Positions 1 through 5,442 of a stretch of 5,442 nt of DNA are shown here, piece by piece. The stretch is taken from positions 1 through 5,442 of the forward strand of contig JASHYD010000875.1 of the NCBI GenBank assembly GCA_030043175.1, read 5' to 3'. How positions within the stretch are numbered: position 1 is the first letter of the stretch; every line of letters starts with the position of its first letter. A program made the position numbers and the translations under genes. The notes beneath the pieces were generated by a model. The model was given only the letters and a program-made list of their open reading frames with translations, was not told the DNA's origin and did not search any database. The DNA is from Xanthobacteraceae bacterium (GTDB lineage: Bacteria > Pseudomonadota > Alphaproteobacteria > Rhizobiales > Xanthobacteraceae).

Positions 1-627
1 CTTGCAGTGATGCAGTCCGATACGCCGCAGCTTTGCGTCATTTCCCGCTCGCCCGCGCGCGATCGGGCTATAAGCTGTGACGGAGATGCCGTGGCGCCGG
101 CAGGCAGCGGCCACCTTCGACTGATCGAGGTAGGGGTGCCACTCGATCTGGTTGGTGACGAGCGGCTCGGTGGCAAGCCGCACCGCCTCCTCGAGGAGCG
201 GCACGGTGAAGTTCGACACGCCGATATGCCGGGTAAAGCCCGCGAGCTTCATCCGGCACAGCGCCGCCATGGTCTCGGCCAGAGGAATGTGTGGGCTCGG
301 CCAATGGATCAGCAGCAGATCGAGGTTGGAGAGGCAAAGTCTGGCGAGACTTTCCTTGGTCGCGCGTTCCAAATCGGCAGGCGCAAGATGATCTGGCCAT
401 ACCTTGGTGGTGATGAAGACGTCCTCGCGACTGACGCCGGACGCGCGCAGTCCCTCCCCGACCTCTCGCTCGTTGTCGTACATCTCGGCGGTGTCGACAT
501 GGCGGTAACCGAGCCGGAGCGCCAGCTCGACCATCCGGGCGCAAGTGCGGCCGCGCAAATCCCAAGTGCCGAGACCGATGGCCGGAATGCGAGCGCCGCC
601 GGATGTCACGACAGGTATGTCCTTCAT
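1..627 (-). CDS. Aldo/keto reductase, 2,5-diketo-D-gluconate reductase type (C-terminus beyond window)
   Basis: Probably a cytosolic NADPH-dependent reductase of aldehydes or ketones, with a TIM-barrel fold. The 209 codons visible run open from ATG at 627 to the window edge. The N-terminus reads IPAIGLGTW (residues 14-22). The family's catalytic tetrad is complete: Asp45 and Tyr50 in HVDTAEMYDNE, Lys75 in TTKVW, and His108 in LLIHWP. Further core motifs are HIGVSNF (134-140), NQIEWHPYL and TAYSPIARG, the last being the strand that leads to the cofactor site. Relatives of this type are about 270-280 residues, so some 65 residues with the rest of the NADPH-binding part are missing only because the window ends. 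The start is chosen from the protein alignment; the GGGCGGG upstream is a weak ribosome site. It diverges from the gene at 846. The exact substrate cannot be told from sequence; related enzymes reduce diketogluconate, methylglyoxal and various carbonyls. Confidence 0.93.
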   Translation of the reverse strand, partial: MKDIPVVTSGGARIPAIGLGTWDLRGRTCARMVELALRLGYRHVDTAEMYDNEREVGEGLRASGVSREDVFITTKVWPDHLAPADLERATKESLARLCLSNLDLLLIHWPSPHIPLAETMAALCRMKLAGFTRHIGVSNFTVPLLEEAVRLATEPLVTNQIEWHPYLDQSKVAAACRRHGISVTAYSPIARGRAGNDAKLRRIGLHHCK

Positions 628-819
628 TCTAGCCCGCCCGACCTGAGATCATCGCCCTGCGCGCCGACCGGAGAGACCGGCGCTATGCCCGCAGCCAACG
701 CCGGCGAGCCCCATCAATGGCCGCTGACGGCGAGATTTTCAAGTGTGCCACTGACTTGACGGCATACAGCAAGGTAGGGCGCAATAGAGCATTTTCCGAT
801 ACCATCGTACCGGAGGAAA

Positions 820-849
820 ATGCCAACAGCGAAGGGAAGACCACCATGA
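820..849 (+). CDS. Possible 9-codon leader ORF overlapping the next start
   Basis: This small ORF encodes MPTAKGRPP and ends in TGA. It begins just after a strong GGAGG (812-816), and its stop overlaps the ATG of the gene at 846 in an ATGA arrangement, which often marks translational coupling. The GGAGG lies only 3 bases from this ATG, closer than ideal, so translation may be inefficient. The peptide has no run of a single amino acid that would suggest attenuation. It could equally be chance, with GGAGG a leftover of the untranslated leader. Confidence 0.25.
   Translation: MPTAKGRPP
832..837 (+). promoter_or_regulatory. Ribosome binding site deciding the start at 846
   Basis: AAGGGA lies 8 bases before ATG 846. 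It supports this start over the in-frame ATG at 717, whose 43-residue extension is not hydrophobic and resembles neither a signal peptide nor the family N-terminus. Confidence 0.6.
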
Positions 850-1724
850 GCAAATTCGTGATCGCGCCGCACTTCAGGCTGCAGGAATGGGTCGCCGAGG
901 AAAAGGGCTACTTCGCCGTTGAGGGCCTCCGGTACGAGTTTCGCGAAACCATGGATTCGCAAGACGCCAGAAGCCACCATATCGGCAATCAGGTCGGCGC
1001 CTATCAGACGCTTGAATCGGGCCGCACATGCAACGTCAGCGGTGCCTGCCACTGGACTATGAATGTTGCGGCTTCGAACGGTCACGGCAAGCTCTATGCC
1101 GATTGCTATTCGGTTTCGCCTTGCGCGGTTTTCGTTCCGCCGGATTCGCCCGTGACGTCTCCTTTCGATCTTTCCGGCGTCCCGATCTCAGTCGGCTATC
1201 AATCGGGCAGCCACTACGCGACCATTCAAGGGCTGGAACAGTACCTCAAGCCCGAGCAGATCAATCTGTCGTTCAACGACGGCCTCCTGTTCAGTCGAAT
1301 GGAATTGCTGATCGACCGGAAGGTGCCTGCCGCGTCGCTGTTCAGCGGACCGTATTATTTCGTCGAGCAGTTGGGCTTTCGCAAGATCATCGATACCACC
1401 TTCATGATGGCTTCGATGATCACCGGTACGCCGGACCCTGAGGACGTCCACAAATACTTCCGGGCTTTACGTCGGGCGCAGCACGATATCGATCTGCGCC
1501 CGGAACTCTTCACCCATTATTACAAGAAAGAATTCCCGCTGCGCTTTCACGACCAGATGGACACGCGCCGATGGGGCCCGGGCGAGCGCCTTGTGTTCGA
1601 GCCGTATACAAGGGAAACATTCGAGGAGTCCTTCGAGTGGATCGCGCGCCATAGCATCTTCCGCCGCGAAGAAATGGGAAGCGGAAGCTACGAAAATTCG
1701 ATCTTCATGCCCGCCGCGGAATAG
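846..1724 (+). CDS. Leaderless NMT1/SsuA-like substrate-binding-fold protein
   Basis: This 292-residue protein has the two-lobed periplasmic-binding-protein type 2 pattern of NMT1/THI5- and SsuA-like proteins. The N-terminus (KFVIAPHFRLQEWVAEEKGYF, 3-23) matches the family's first strand and helix, where the 'wvAeekGyF' phrase is typical. The hinge-side segment DLSGVPISVGYQSGSHYATIQGLE (108-131) matches the usual 'LkGKrIgVgyqSGSh' stretch. A second lobe with SGPYYFVEQLGFRKIIDT follows. Transport binding proteins normally carry a signal or lipoprotein peptide; none is present here, as the chain starts straight at the first strand. It may therefore be cytosolic, perhaps an enzyme or a ligand sensor. 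Known leaderless relatives of this fold include THI5 and 4,5-dihydroxyphthalate decarboxylase. Cys62, Cys68, Cys87 and Cys93 cluster in the first lobe. No permease or ATPase gene is adjacent. The hydrolase gene follows after 61 bases on the same strand, so the two probably share a transcript. Fold assignment is fairly safe; function and ligand are unknown. Confidence 0.8.
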   Translation: MSKFVIAPHFRLQEWVAEEKGYFAVEGLRYEFRETMDSQDARSHHIGNQVGAYQTLESGRTCNVSGACHWTMNVAASNGHGKLYADCYSVSPCAVFVPPDSPVTSPFDLSGVPISVGYQSGSHYATIQGLEQYLKPEQINLSFNDGLLFSRMELLIDRKVPAASLFSGPYYFVEQLGFRKIIDTTFMMASMITGTPDPEDVHKYFRALRRAQHDIDLRPELFTHYYKKEFPLRFHDQMDTRRWGPGERLVFEPYTRETFEESFEWIARHSIFRREEMGSGSYENSIFMPAAE

Positions 1725-1773
1725 CCTCTGCGCATTTTCGATTCGATTGTCAGGCATGCCCACCATTCCATGC

Positions 1774-1779
1774 GAGGGG
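1774..1779 (+). promoter_or_regulatory. Ribosome binding site deciding the start at 1786
   Basis: GAGGGG sits 6 bases before ATG 1786. The in-frame ATG at 1756 has only AGG one base away and would put ten extra residues before the signal peptide, so 1786 is preferred. Confidence 0.65.
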
Positions 1780-1785
1780 CAAATC

Positions 1786-2799
1786 ATGCATCTCAAGCTC
1801 AGACCTTTGCGGCCGATCACACGACGGTCGCTGCTGGGTGCTGCGACGGTCCTTGCAGCAGCACCGGTGCAGGCTCAGACGACAACACCGATGTGTCCCA
1901 TCGGGCCGCCGCCGCATGCCAGCGGTCCGCGCGTGTGGATGGACATGGATCAGGTCGAACTTGATGCCGCGTACGACCAGAGTCTCTATGCGCCGCTGCG
2001 CCGTGAGATTACCCGGCGCCTCGCAACCAACAGCGAGTTGGCGCGGGCGCGGCTCGGAGCCCCACGCCGCGAAGCCTACGGCGCCACAGCAGCCGAGAGG
2101 CTCGATATCTATCGCACATCGCGTCCCAATGCTCCGATTTTCGTGTTCATCCATGGCGGTGCATGGCTCGGCGGGGAGGCCAAGAACTACGCATATGCGG
2201 CGGAAATGTTCGTCAAGACCGGTGGCCATTTCGTTGTGCTCGACTTCATTGCGATTGAGCCCGCAGGCGGTGACCTGGGCATGATGGCGGATCAAGTACG
2301 TCGCGGGGTCGCCTGGGTTTACAAGAATGCGGCCGATTTCGGCGGCGATGCGAACCGGCTCTATATTGGCGGGCATTCCTCGGGTGGCCATCTGTGCGGC
2401 GTCACGCTGGTCACCGACTGGCAGAGGGAGTTCAGCCTGCCGCCGGACATCATCAAGGGCGGGCTTTGCATGAGTGGAATGTACGACATGAAGGCGGTGC
2501 GGCTCTCAAAACGCCATTTATACGTCAAGTTCACTGACGAAATGGAACAGACAATGAGTTCACAGCGCCATCTTGACCTGTTGCGGTCGCCGGTGATTGT
2601 CACATACGGGACCAACGAAACGCCTGAATTCCAGCGCCAGAGCCGCGATTTCGCCGCCGCGATGCACGCGGCACGCAAGCCCGCCGAGTTGATCGAGGCC
2701 GCGAACTATAACCACTTCGAAATGATCGAATCGCTCGGTAATCCCTATGGCCCGAACGGACGCGCAGCCCTTGCGCTGATGAGGCTTGCACCTGCATAA
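1786..2799 (+). CDS. Exported alpha/beta hydrolase, arylformamidase/esterase-like
   Basis: This 337-residue hydrolase probably cleaves an ester or amide of a small molecule outside the cytoplasm. Residues 1-30 form a Tat-type signal peptide: TRRSLLG (12-18), an Ala-rich hydrophobic stretch, then VQA before the likely cut at 30/31. The catalytic domain shows HGGAW (123-127), the oxyanion-hole motif of the carboxylesterase/kynurenine-formamidase branch, and the nucleophile elbow GHSSGGH (196-202) with Ser198 as probable nucleophile. His310 in NYNHFEMIESL is the probable catalytic histidine. The stretch GTNETPEFQRQS corresponds, from my memory of animal arylformamidase, to its 'DSPEFHRQS' region, which puts Glu278 where the acid is usually Asp. 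Kynurenine formamidases are normally cytosolic, so the leader argues for a different substrate. It lies 61 bases after the binding-protein-like gene, with no clear terminator between, and probably shares its transcript. The hydrolase class is secure; the substrate is not. Confidence 0.9.
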   Translation: MHLKLRPLRPITRRSLLGAATVLAAAPVQAQTTTPMCPIGPPPHASGPRVWMDMDQVELDAAYDQSLYAPLRREITRRLATNSELARARLGAPRREAYGATAAERLDIYRTSRPNAPIFVFIHGGAWLGGEAKNYAYAAEMFVKTGGHFVVLDFIAIEPAGGDLGMMADQVRRGVAWVYKNAADFGGDANRLYIGGHSSGGHLCGVTLVTDWQREFSLPPDIIKGGLCMSGMYDMKAVRLSKRHLYVKFTDEMEQTMSSQRHLDLLRSPVIVTYGTNETPEFQRQSRDFAAAMHAARKPAELIEAANYNHFEMIESLGNPYGPNGRAALALMRLAPA

Positions 2800-2838
2800 C
2801 CCAGTCCGCATCGTTGTGCATGCGCCCCGTCATGCCCA

Positions 2839-2873
2839 GTGCCGGAAAGTCGGCACGCGCCGCTGGCGGCGCG
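2839..2873. terminator. Two adjoining hairpins between convergent genes, possible bidirectional terminator
   Basis: The first hairpin pairs GTGCCG (2839-2844) with CGGCAC (2851-2856) around a 6-base loop. The second pairs CGCGCCG (2856-2862) with CGGCGCG (2867-2873) around CTGG. They share base 2856 and fill most of the 78-base gap between the stop codons at 2799 and 2878. Neither is followed by a good T run on either strand, so termination, if real, is not textbook intrinsic; mRNA 3'-end protection is an alternative. Confidence 0.45.
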
Positions 2874-2877
2874 CTTC

Positions 2878-3738
2878 TCACTTCGGCGCTTGCGGGAAGT
2901 AGCGTGTATCCGGCGGCGACTGGCCCTTCTTGATCGGCATCAAATAGCCGTCCCAGCTCAGCAGATAGAATTCCTTGCCAATGGTGGCATAGGTTGACCT
3001 TGATCCTTCCAAGCAGCTTATCGTGGACCAGTTCGGATATTTGTTCGCGCCGCGCCGGTACGTCTTGTCGACTGTCCAGGGCCGCGTCAACGCGTGATCG
3101 ATTACGGTGATTACGTCGTGCAGAATATTTGGGTCCTTCTTATCAAGAAAGATCCTTTCCTTGAACGTCGACTCGTTGTCGAGGTCGAGCGGAAGGCCCG
3201 TGGAGTCATAGACCCGAGGTCCCTTGAATGGGCCGCGGGTTTCGACTTCAAGCACACCGTAGACGCCGCCGCCCTCCTCATCAATCCACTTGCCTACGGA
3301 AAAGCCCTGATACGTCGCTTCCAGGTCTGCCGGCCACGGGCGTCCATCCGTGAAAACGCGACGCAAGTCGCTTCCGGCCGAGATATAGGTCGTTTCCGGC
3401 GTTACGATGTATTCGAACGTTCCAATCGACATCATGGTCGGCATGCCAGCCGGCAGGCAGGAGGCATGATCCAGGAACAGGCCTTGACCGCCGAGCGCCT
3501 GGTCGTCCAGGTTTTCCCGATAGATCTTCTTGTATTCTTCGGTCAGCGGCGCGTCCTGACGCCGCCCATACGGTTTGCTCGGATCGAACCGCAGTTGCTG
3601 ACCTTCCATGCGGGGGACGATCGCGGTCCATTCGCCTTTCCAGTTCGGGTATTTCTTGTCCTCACCGCGGGCGCCGCCAGCCGTCACAATCAGTACCGTG
3701 GTCAGTCCGAGGACCCCAAACGCGCTTCGATAGAGCAT
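2878..3738 (-). CDS. Secreted protein of unknown function, paralog of the protein at 4117-5046
   Basis: The 286-residue product starts with a Sec-type signal peptide (residues 1-25, hydrophobic LGLTTVLIVTAG, cut likely after ARG), so it is probably periplasmic. The mature part opens with PNWKGEW (31-37), matching the P-(D/N)-aromatic-x-G-x-W opening of its paralog. It continues with SCLPAGMP (93-100), a variant of the family's 'C-x-P-(A/P)-G-x-P' signature, then a beta-rich region and TRPWTVDKTYRR near the end. Only two cysteines exist, Cys94 and Cys242, at positions equivalent to those in the paralog; a disulfide is likely. KYPNW occurs twice (29-33 and 233-237). ATG 3738 is chosen because GGGAGG lies 6 bases upstream; ATG 3744 directly abuts it. 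I know the family as widespread, often multi-copy and near catabolic genes, but without a proven function. Confidence 0.85.
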   Translation of the reverse strand: MLYRSAFGVLGLTTVLIVTAGGARGEDKKYPNWKGEWTAIVPRMEGQQLRFDPSKPYGRRQDAPLTEEYKKIYRENLDDQALGGQGLFLDHASCLPAGMPTMMSIGTFEYIVTPETTYISAGSDLRRVFTDGRPWPADLEATYQGFSVGKWIDEEGGGVYGVLEVETRGPFKGPRVYDSTGLPLDLDNESTFKERIFLDKKDPNILHDVITVIDHALTRPWTVDKTYRRGANKYPNWSTISCLEGSRSTYATIGKEFYLLSWDGYLMPIKKGQSPPDTRYFPQAPK

Positions 3739-3770
3739 GATCATCCTCCCGGGCGTCGGATCACGTGTCT

Positions 3771-3787
3771 GTCGCAAATTAAGCGAC
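3771..3787. repeat. Inverted repeat, candidate operator
   Basis: GTCGC and GCGAC are perfect 5-base arms around the AT-only spacer AAATTAA. It lies 33 bases before the minus-strand start at 3738, where an operator could sit over or near the promoter. The arms are short, so chance is possible. Confidence 0.3.
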
Positions 3788-3981
3788 TGCAAGCTAACAT
3801 AGCCCGTACGAGAGGCAATCGACGACGTAAGTGCGTACATCGAACCAGGGCTTCTCGGGCGAGCATTGGGAATGAACTGCTCTGGCGCGATAAAGCGATG
3901 CCCCCAGCGCCTTGGTGTCAAGTCAACCCCGCAGGGGCCCCGATTGAGGAGAAGGTCTTCGTCCGCGTGATTGCCATCTGG

Positions 3982-4028
3982 GCATGCCGCGCTGCAGAAT
4001 TTTTCGCAGCGGACCGCGAGCATGCCGC
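3982..4028. repeat. Nested direct and inverted repeat upstream of the plus-strand paralog
   Basis: GCATGCCGC occurs at 3982-3990 and again at 4020-4028. Between them CGCTGC (3990-3995) pairs with GCAGCG (4006-4011) around a 10-base AT-rich centre. Because GCATGC is itself a palindrome, the outer copies also form an inverted pair. It ends 88 bases before the ATG at 4117, a plausible place for an activator site. No known regulator motif is recognised. Confidence 0.35.
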
Positions 4029-4103
4029 CCCTTCCATACCCACATATAAAGGGTGTAGGTTATGCGAGAGCTGGCAGCGCAACGCAATAAGTCGCGATAA
4101 AGC

Positions 4104-4110
4104 GGGAGGA
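4104..4110 (+). promoter_or_regulatory. Strong ribosome binding site for the gene at 4117
   Basis: GGGAGGA lies 6 bases before ATG 4117 and fixes the start, ruling out the long upstream open extension of this frame. The divergent paralog uses a near-identical GGGAGG at 6 bases. Confidence 0.85.
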
Positions 4111-4116
4111 ATAACA

Positions 4117-5046
4117 ATGGATTTGCAATGGAAGAATTTGCCTTTGGTATTCACGTTTGCGGCAGTGGTTGCAGCACCTGCCTTCGGGCAAGCGGTGGCG
4201 CCCACGGTTGGACCAGGCAGCAGCGAGGAGGAAAGCGCCGTAATCCCGGATTTCTCGGGGATCTGGGTGCATCCGCTTCCTGGGTTCGAGCCGCTGGCAT
4301 CGGGTCCGACGGCGCTGGTCAACCGGTCGCGCCGCGCGAACGGTACCGGCGACATCCTTAAGCTTGCCGGCGATTACACCAATCCGATCTTAAAGCCTGA
4401 GGCGGCGCAGGTCGTGAAAAGTCATGGTGAACTCGGGCTCAATGGCATAGGCGATCCGAACCCACGCAACCAGTGTTGGCCGGCAGGGGTGCCTTTTGTT
4501 TTTACGAATGGCCCGACGCAGCTGCTGCAACGGCCGGACAAGGTCACCATCCTTTATGGCTACGATCATCAAGTCCGCCACGTGCGCTTGAACCAACCTC
4601 ATCCGACGCAGGTGACCCCGTCCTGGTACGGCGATTCAGTGGGCCACTATGAAGGCGATACGCTGGTCGTCGATACTCTAGGCATCAAGGTCGGGCGGTA
4701 TTCCATGGTCGACTGGTATGGCACGCCGCATACCGAGGCTCTGCATGTGGTCGAACGATACCGGCTGCTTGATTCAGAAGCCGCCAAGGACGGGTTTGCA
4801 CGCGATGCCAAGCAGCATAACGTCGCCCAGGGGATGAGGACCCCCAATGATCGGGGCAAGTACTTGCAGCTGCAATTCACGGTCGAGGATAAGGGCGTAT
4901 TCACGATGCCGTGGACCGCGACCATGACTTACGGAAGTCGTGGAAGTGACCCCGCCGACTGGGCGGAAGAAGCCTGCGCCGAAAACATCCAGTGGTACTC
5001 GGGAAAGGACGCCGATGTGCCGCGGGCGGACAAACCGGATTTTTGA
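4117..5046 (+). CDS. Secreted protein of unknown function, paralog of the protein at 2878-3738
   Basis: The 309-residue product has a Sec-type signal peptide (hydrophobic core LVFTFAAVVAA, likely cut after AFG at 24) and is probably periplasmic. The mature chain shows the family pattern clearly: PDFSGIW (44-50), QCWPAGVP (119-126), a beta-strand section with LYGYDHQVRHVRLN, then WYGDSVGHYEGDTLVVDT (170-187) and PHTEALHVVERYR (204-216), and an Ala/Trp/Cys segment near the C-terminus. Cys120 and Cys287 are the only cysteines and match Cys94 and Cys242 of the paralog; W282-x4-C287 mirrors W237-x4-C242. These shared features argue for one fold and one disulfide. The two proteins are otherwise well diverged, so the duplication is old or they arrived separately. 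The family is common in soil Proteobacteria and Acidobacteria that degrade unusual carbon sources; no biochemical role is known to me. Confidence 0.9.
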   Translation: MDLQWKNLPLVFTFAAVVAAPAFGQAVAPTVGPGSSEEESAVIPDFSGIWVHPLPGFEPLASGPTALVNRSRRANGTGDILKLAGDYTNPILKPEAAQVVKSHGELGLNGIGDPNPRNQCWPAGVPFVFTNGPTQLLQRPDKVTILYGYDHQVRHVRLNQPHPTQVTPSWYGDSVGHYEGDTLVVDTLGIKVGRYSMVDWYGTPHTEALHVVERYRLLDSEAAKDGFARDAKQHNVAQGMRTPNDRGKYLQLQFTVEDKGVFTMPWTATMTYGSRGSDPADWAEEACAENIQWYSGKDADVPRADKPDF

Positions 5047-5272
5047 GGACGAGAAAACTTTAAGAGAGAATTGGTAGCGGCGCGCGGAATGGGCCATACG
5101 CTCGAGCGCGTCGCCTGAGCACCAAGTTTTCAGCGCGCGAAAGCTTCGGCAGTGGAGATGGCGTGAGCGCGCGATGCATGATCGTGATATCAACAGCGCT
5201 CCGAATAAATTGCTGGGGTGGAACGTCGCCCCCCGGTAGCGGAAATCCCCGCCCTTCAGGGCGGGGAAGCCG
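5047..5272. other. Non-coding stretch between convergent genes
   Basis: No frame here reads as a protein family and no ribosome site leads into one. It holds a 10-base palindrome, CGCTCGAGCG (5099-5108), and a strong GC hairpin at 5246-5267. No T-rich terminator is seen directly after the gene ending at 5046. A decayed gene or a mobile-element scar is possible but not shown. Confidence 0.5.
5246..5267. terminator. Strong GC hairpin, likely terminator of the ridA-like gene
   Basis: CCCCGCCC (5247-5254) pairs perfectly with GGGCGGGG (5259-5266) around TTCA, and a T-A pair extends the stem to 9. On the minus strand it begins 6 bases after the stop codon at 5273 and is followed by ATTTCC, a short T tract, so it may end the Rid-gene transcript. 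It also resembles the end hairpins of IS200/IS605-type elements; no transposase or TnpB gene is adjacent. Confidence 0.55.
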
Positions 5273-5442
5273 TTAGTGCGTAGCAATCGCCTCTACCTCA
5301 ATTTGAAATCCGTAATGAAGACTGGGCACGGGCACAACAGCGCGTGCCGGCCGTGCTGCCCCGGCCCATTTGGCATAGATGGTGTTGAAGGCAGGCCACG
5401 ATCCGATGTTCGTCACATAAACCCGCACCTGGACGAGCCGGT
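5273..5442 (-). CDS. RidA/YjgF-family protein (C-terminal part only)
   Basis: Read on the minus strand, the last 55 codons of a gene end at TAA (5273-5275). The sequence includes VRVYVTNIGSWPAFNTIYAKW, then RPARAVVPVPSLHYGFQIEVEAIA. This is the Rid pattern: the VYVtd segment, the helix with 'FN.vYa.w', the PAR motif whose Arg binds the substrate carboxylate in family enzymes, and the closing 'vEiEaiA' strand. Members are about 130 residues, so over half lies outside the window. RidA proteins hydrolyse reactive enamines or imines; some relatives, such as 2-aminomuconate deaminase, act in aromatic-amine breakdown. The subfamily cannot be decided from this part. The GC hairpin at 5246-5267 follows the stop closely and is the probable terminator. 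Confidence 0.88.
   Translation of the reverse strand, partial: RLVQVRVYVTNIGSWPAFNTIYAKWAGAARPARAVVPVPSLHYGFQIEVEAIATH

Larger units (their letters stand above)
3739..4116. promoter_or_regulatory. Divergent intergenic region with small inverted repeats
   Basis: This 378-base stretch separates the start codons of the two paralogs and must hold promoters for both. No coding frame in it looks real. An AT-rich patch with TATAAA (4045-4050) lies 67 bases before the plus-strand gene, but I find no convincing -35/-10 pair. Structured elements are CACGTG (3762-3767), GTCGC-N7-GCGAC (3771-3787), GGGGCCCC (3934-3941) and a nested repeat at 3982-4028. A regulator gene is not in view. Confidence 0.5.

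Noticed and set aside
661..683. CCGG-AGAGA-CCGG hairpin in the divergent region before 846
   Set aside because: Only four perfect pairs, with mismatches outward; common by chance in GC-rich DNA.
7..759. Plus-strand open frame of 250 codons
   Set aside because: It is the antisense shadow of the aldo/keto reductase, whose motifs and catalytic residues are complete on the minus strand.
756..790. TTGACG (756-761) as a -35 box for the gene at 846
   Set aside because: No acceptable -10 sequence is found at 16-18 bases; the nearest AT-rich hexamers are 20 or more bases away.
3739..4023. N-terminal extension of the minus-strand secreted protein
   Set aside because: It would bury the signal peptide about 95 residues inside the protein, and GGGAGG 6 bases before ATG 3738 explains the start.
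3094..4116. Long upstream open extension of the plus-strand frame leading into the gene at 4117
   Set aside because: It lies antisense to the well-supported secreted-protein gene, shows no family resemblance, and the strong GGGAGGA and signal peptide fix the start at 4117.
4774..5286. Minus-strand open frame across the end of the secreted protein gene and the non-coding gap
   Set aside because: Half is antisense to a solid gene, the rest has an Arg/Ser/Cys-rich random look, and it overlaps the end of the Rid gene.

Overview
The window looks like chromosomal DNA of a GC-rich (about 60% by eye) alphaproteobacterium of the Bradyrhizobium/Rhizobiales type. This rests on base composition, the GGGAGGA-type ribosome binding sites and the flavour of the proteins; no rRNA or marker gene confirms it. 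I see no tRNA, rRNA, CRISPR array, transposase, or gene for a transporter permease or ATPase.

Layout. (1) 1-627, minus strand: an aldo/keto reductase of the 2,5-diketo-gluconate reductase type, cut at its C-terminus by the window edge. (2) 628-845: a divergent promoter region holding a possible 9-codon leader ORF that overlaps the next start codon. (3) 846-1724 and 1786-2799, plus strand, 61 bases apart and probably cotranscribed: an NMT1/SsuA-like periplasmic-binding-protein-fold protein without a signal peptide, then an exported (Tat-type leader) alpha/beta hydrolase resembling arylformamidases. (4) 2800-2877: a short convergent gap filled by two back-to-back hairpins. (5) 2878-3738 on minus and 4117-5046 on plus: two diverged members of one secreted protein family of unknown function, transcribed away from a shared 378-base region with several small inverted repeats. 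(6) 5047-5272: non-coding, ending in a strong GC hairpin. (7) 5273-5442, minus strand: the C-terminal part of a RidA/YjgF-family protein, cut by the window edge.

How they may work together (inference). An oxidoreductase, a formamidase/esterase-like hydrolase, a ligand-binding-fold protein, a Rid-family imine/enamine deaminase and two secreted proteins of a catabolism-associated family suggest an accessory region for breakdown of an unidentified small organic compound, perhaps nitrogen-containing. No ring-cleaving or other diagnostic enzyme is in view, so the substrate cannot be named. The most unusual points are the leaderless binding-protein-like product, the exported formamidase-like enzyme with Glu at the expected acid position, and the divergent pair of secreted paralogs with matching cysteines.
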